A DNA stretch of 64,000 nucleotides, from the NCBI GenBank assembly GCA_030539295.1, contig JAUNSJ010000005.1, forward strand, positions 1 to 64,000, in the 5' to 3' direction. The stretch is from Planctomycetia bacterium. GTDB lineage: Bacteria; Planctomycetota; Planctomycetia; Pirellulales; Thermoguttaceae. Shown one piece after another: positions 62,496 to 64,000 of the stretch. Numbering within the stretch: the first letter of the stretch is position 1; each line of letters opens with the position of its first letter. A model generated the notes under the pieces. The model searched no databases and had not been told where the DNA came from. It saw nothing but the letters and a program-made list of their open reading frames with translations. The position numbers and the translations under genes were made by a program.

Positions 62496-64000
62496 ATGCA
62501 AAAAGATTTTTTTAAGAAGTACGGATTCCGGATTTTATTCATCGTTGTCTTTCTTCTGTCCTTTATCTGGATGGGGACGCGAGCAACGATTGAGAGCAAT
62601 TCGAACTCGGTAGAAGACTGGCTTCCGAACAAATATCAGGAGACGCGAGACTACAAATGGTTCCTTGAGCATTTTCCATTTGAAAGTTTCGTCGTGGTGA
62701 GCTGGGACGGTTGTACTCTGACCGACGACCGGGTCGAGATGTTCGCGCAGAAACTGGTTCCGGAACAGACGATCGATAATTTTTCGCTTATGACGCCTTC
62801 GGGCGAGGTACGAGCCGATCTGGACGTGCGAGAAATCCACGACAAGATCCAGCAAGAGTTGCTGGAGGAGCGGCAGAAGGAGCAGACGGGAGGGCCGATT
62901 GCCGCGACTCCGGAGGCCGTGGGCCAGGGAGGGGCCACTCCGGAAGCCAGCGCGGTCGCAAGTCAGGAGCCGGACTACTTTAAATCGGTTATGACCGGTC
63001 CGCGACTGGTCCGACTACTGGAACTGGCGTATCAGCGAACGCCGCAGATGAACCTGAGTCCAGAAGAATTGCGCCAAGAGATCGTCAATCGTCTGCGTGG
63101 GACCCTGGTCGGTCCGGACGGTGAAAGTACCGCTCTGATCGTTACCTTGGAACAAGGCAAACGGGACGGCAAGACGCTCAAGAAAGTCCTGGACCGCATC
63201 CGTGCCATATCGGTCGAATGCGGCATGCCGAACACAATCGAAGTAACCACAGGCGGTTTCGGTCAGAAAGTTGTCCAAGGCATGGTCGATATGGGTAACG
63301 AGCTGGTCAATGGTCGTCAGCCACGGTTAGACGGCGTCATCATGGGCGGCCCGCCAACGGACAACGTTGCTCTGGACCAGGAAGGCGAGCGCACTCTGTA
63401 TCGTCTGGCCGGTTTGTGCGCTGTTATTGGCGGTACGTTGGCCTATGCCTGTTTGCACAGTATTCGGTTGACCATGTTCGTCTTTTGGGTGTCCATCCTC
63501 TCGGCCGGGGTTGCCATGATGACGGTTTCGCTTACTGGCGGTACGTGTGACTCCATCTTATTGAGTATGCCGGCACTGGTTTACGTTCTGGCCATGTCGG
63601 GCGCGATTCACATGATCAACTATTATCACGACGCGATTCGGGAGCATGGCTTGCAGAATGCGCCGGAACGGGCATTGGAGCACGCGTTTTCGCCCTGTTT
63701 CTTCGCGCAGTTAACGACGGCCTTGGGGCTGGGGTCGCTGTTTGTGAGTGAACTTATTCCAATTACGAAGTTCGGGTTCTATTCGGCCATTGGGGTTATG
63801 ACCACCCTGTTATTGTTGTTCCTGTATCTTCCTGCCCTGCTCTATTTTTATCCATCGACGAAGTTCGCGGCGAAGTACGCGCATGTCGGACTCGACGCGG
63901 ACCCGGGCTTGATGAGTCGCTTTTGGGGTTATGTGGGCGGCTACATTATCAAATATCATAATCTGGTGGCCGGACTCTGTTTTGGCGTTATGGTCTTTTT
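62496..64000 (+). CDS. MMPL/RND-family transporter, partial
   Basis: The open frame from ATG 62496 runs to the window end (501 codons). An N-terminal helix (FRILFIVVFLLSFIWMGTRA) is followed by a large extracytoplasmic region that includes a Pro/Glu/Ala-rich stretch (GGPIAATPEAVGQGG). From about residue 305 come helices LAGLCAVIGGTLAYACLHSI, FWVSILSAGVAMMTVSLTGG, SMPALVYVLAMSGAIHMINY and others, typical of the MMPL/HAE3 half-repeat, with the YYHD motif in the conserved place. Such proteins export hydrophobic compounds or lipids. The rest of the protein is outside the window. Confidence 0.85.
   Translation, partial: MQKDFFKKYGFRILFIVVFLLSFIWMGTRATIESNSNSVEDWLPNKYQETRDYKWFLEHFPFESFVVVSWDGCTLTDDRVEMFAQKLVPEQTIDNFSLMTPSGEVRADLDVREIHDKIQQELLEERQKEQTGGPIAATPEAVGQGGATPEASAVASQEPDYFKSVMTGPRLVRLLELAYQRTPQMNLSPEELRQEIVNRLRGTLVGPDGESTALIVTLEQGKRDGKTLKKVLDRIRAISVECGMPNTIEVTTGGFGQKVVQGMVDMGNELVNGRQPRLDGVIMGGPPTDNVALDQEGERTLYRLAGLCAVIGGTLAYACLHSIRLTMFVFWVSILSAGVAMMTVSLTGGTCDSILLSMPALVYVLAMSGAIHMINYYHDAIREHGLQNAPERALEHAFSPCFFAQLTTALGLGSLFVSELIPITKFGFYSAIGVMTTLLLLFLYLPALLYFYPSTKFAAKYAHVGLDADPGLMSRFWGYVGGYIIKYHNLVAGLCFGVMVF

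Noticed and set aside
1-64000. tRNA, rRNA and CRISPR
   Set aside because: No T-loop/anticodon pattern, ribosomal RNA core sequence or regular repeat-spacer array was seen by eye; a tRNAscan or Infernal run would be decisive.

Overview
The window reads as a chromosomal segment of a planctomycete, most likely of the Pirellulales type. The evidence is the gene content: a DUF1559 pilin-like protein, a protein ending in a TIGR03000-like domain, a TIGR03009-like secreted protein, a SEC-C/repeat protein, an ECF sigma factor overlapping a FecR/LamG membrane anti-sigma protein, and a pseudopilin cluster. Shine-Dalgarno sites are present at many but not all genes. I saw no tRNA, rRNA or CRISPR array.

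Layout. 0-8 kb: an EF-hand membrane protein behind a consensus promoter, a nonsense-mutated secreted-protein relic, a PEGA-domain protein, then an operon of an exported membrane protein, an ABC ATPase and a TIGR03009-like protein. 8-14 kb: an HU-like protein and three minus-strand genes (SEC-C/helical repeat, exported DUF3352-like, conserved hypothetical). 14-19 kb: a long non-coding stretch, a four-gene minus-strand cassette of small Cys-rich secreted proteins plus LolA-like and DUF1573 proteins with its own promoter, an IS5-type transposase relic and repeat-rich DNA. 19-28 kb: a SNF2 helicase operon, a 57-codon HTH gene with its 274-aa partner, an autotransporter whose true start is separated from the body of the gene by an out-of-frame G-tract, and a GH106-like glycosidase. 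28-32 kb: four overlapping pseudopilin genes. 32-43 kb: housekeeping genes (thioredoxin, PriA, DapB, agmatinase, GlgB, DnaB, ferritin, DUF58, UppP). 43-50.5 kb: an ECF sigma/FecR-driven block with DUF1559, lipoprotein, sialidase-like and PHP-domain genes. 50.5-58 kb: LplA, a glycosyltransferase, a Cys-rich TIGR03000-like protein, a sugar kinase, a second glycosyltransferase-like protein and GlgA. 58.5-64 kb: a Rieske protein with a cytochrome b/c fusion, then an MMPL/RND transporter cut by the window end.

The two points that most deserve a second look are the autotransporter at 22770-25546 (a run of 11 G, one base out of frame, just after a good start codon: probable phase variation) and the cytochrome b at 59395-61809, in which both histidines expected to ligate one of the two b hemes are replaced (Tyr99 and Trp203) and the PEWY motif reads PEWS. 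The Cys-rich peptide cassette at 15.2-17.6 kb is the best candidate for an undescribed system. At least three families of short intergenic repeats recur through the window.
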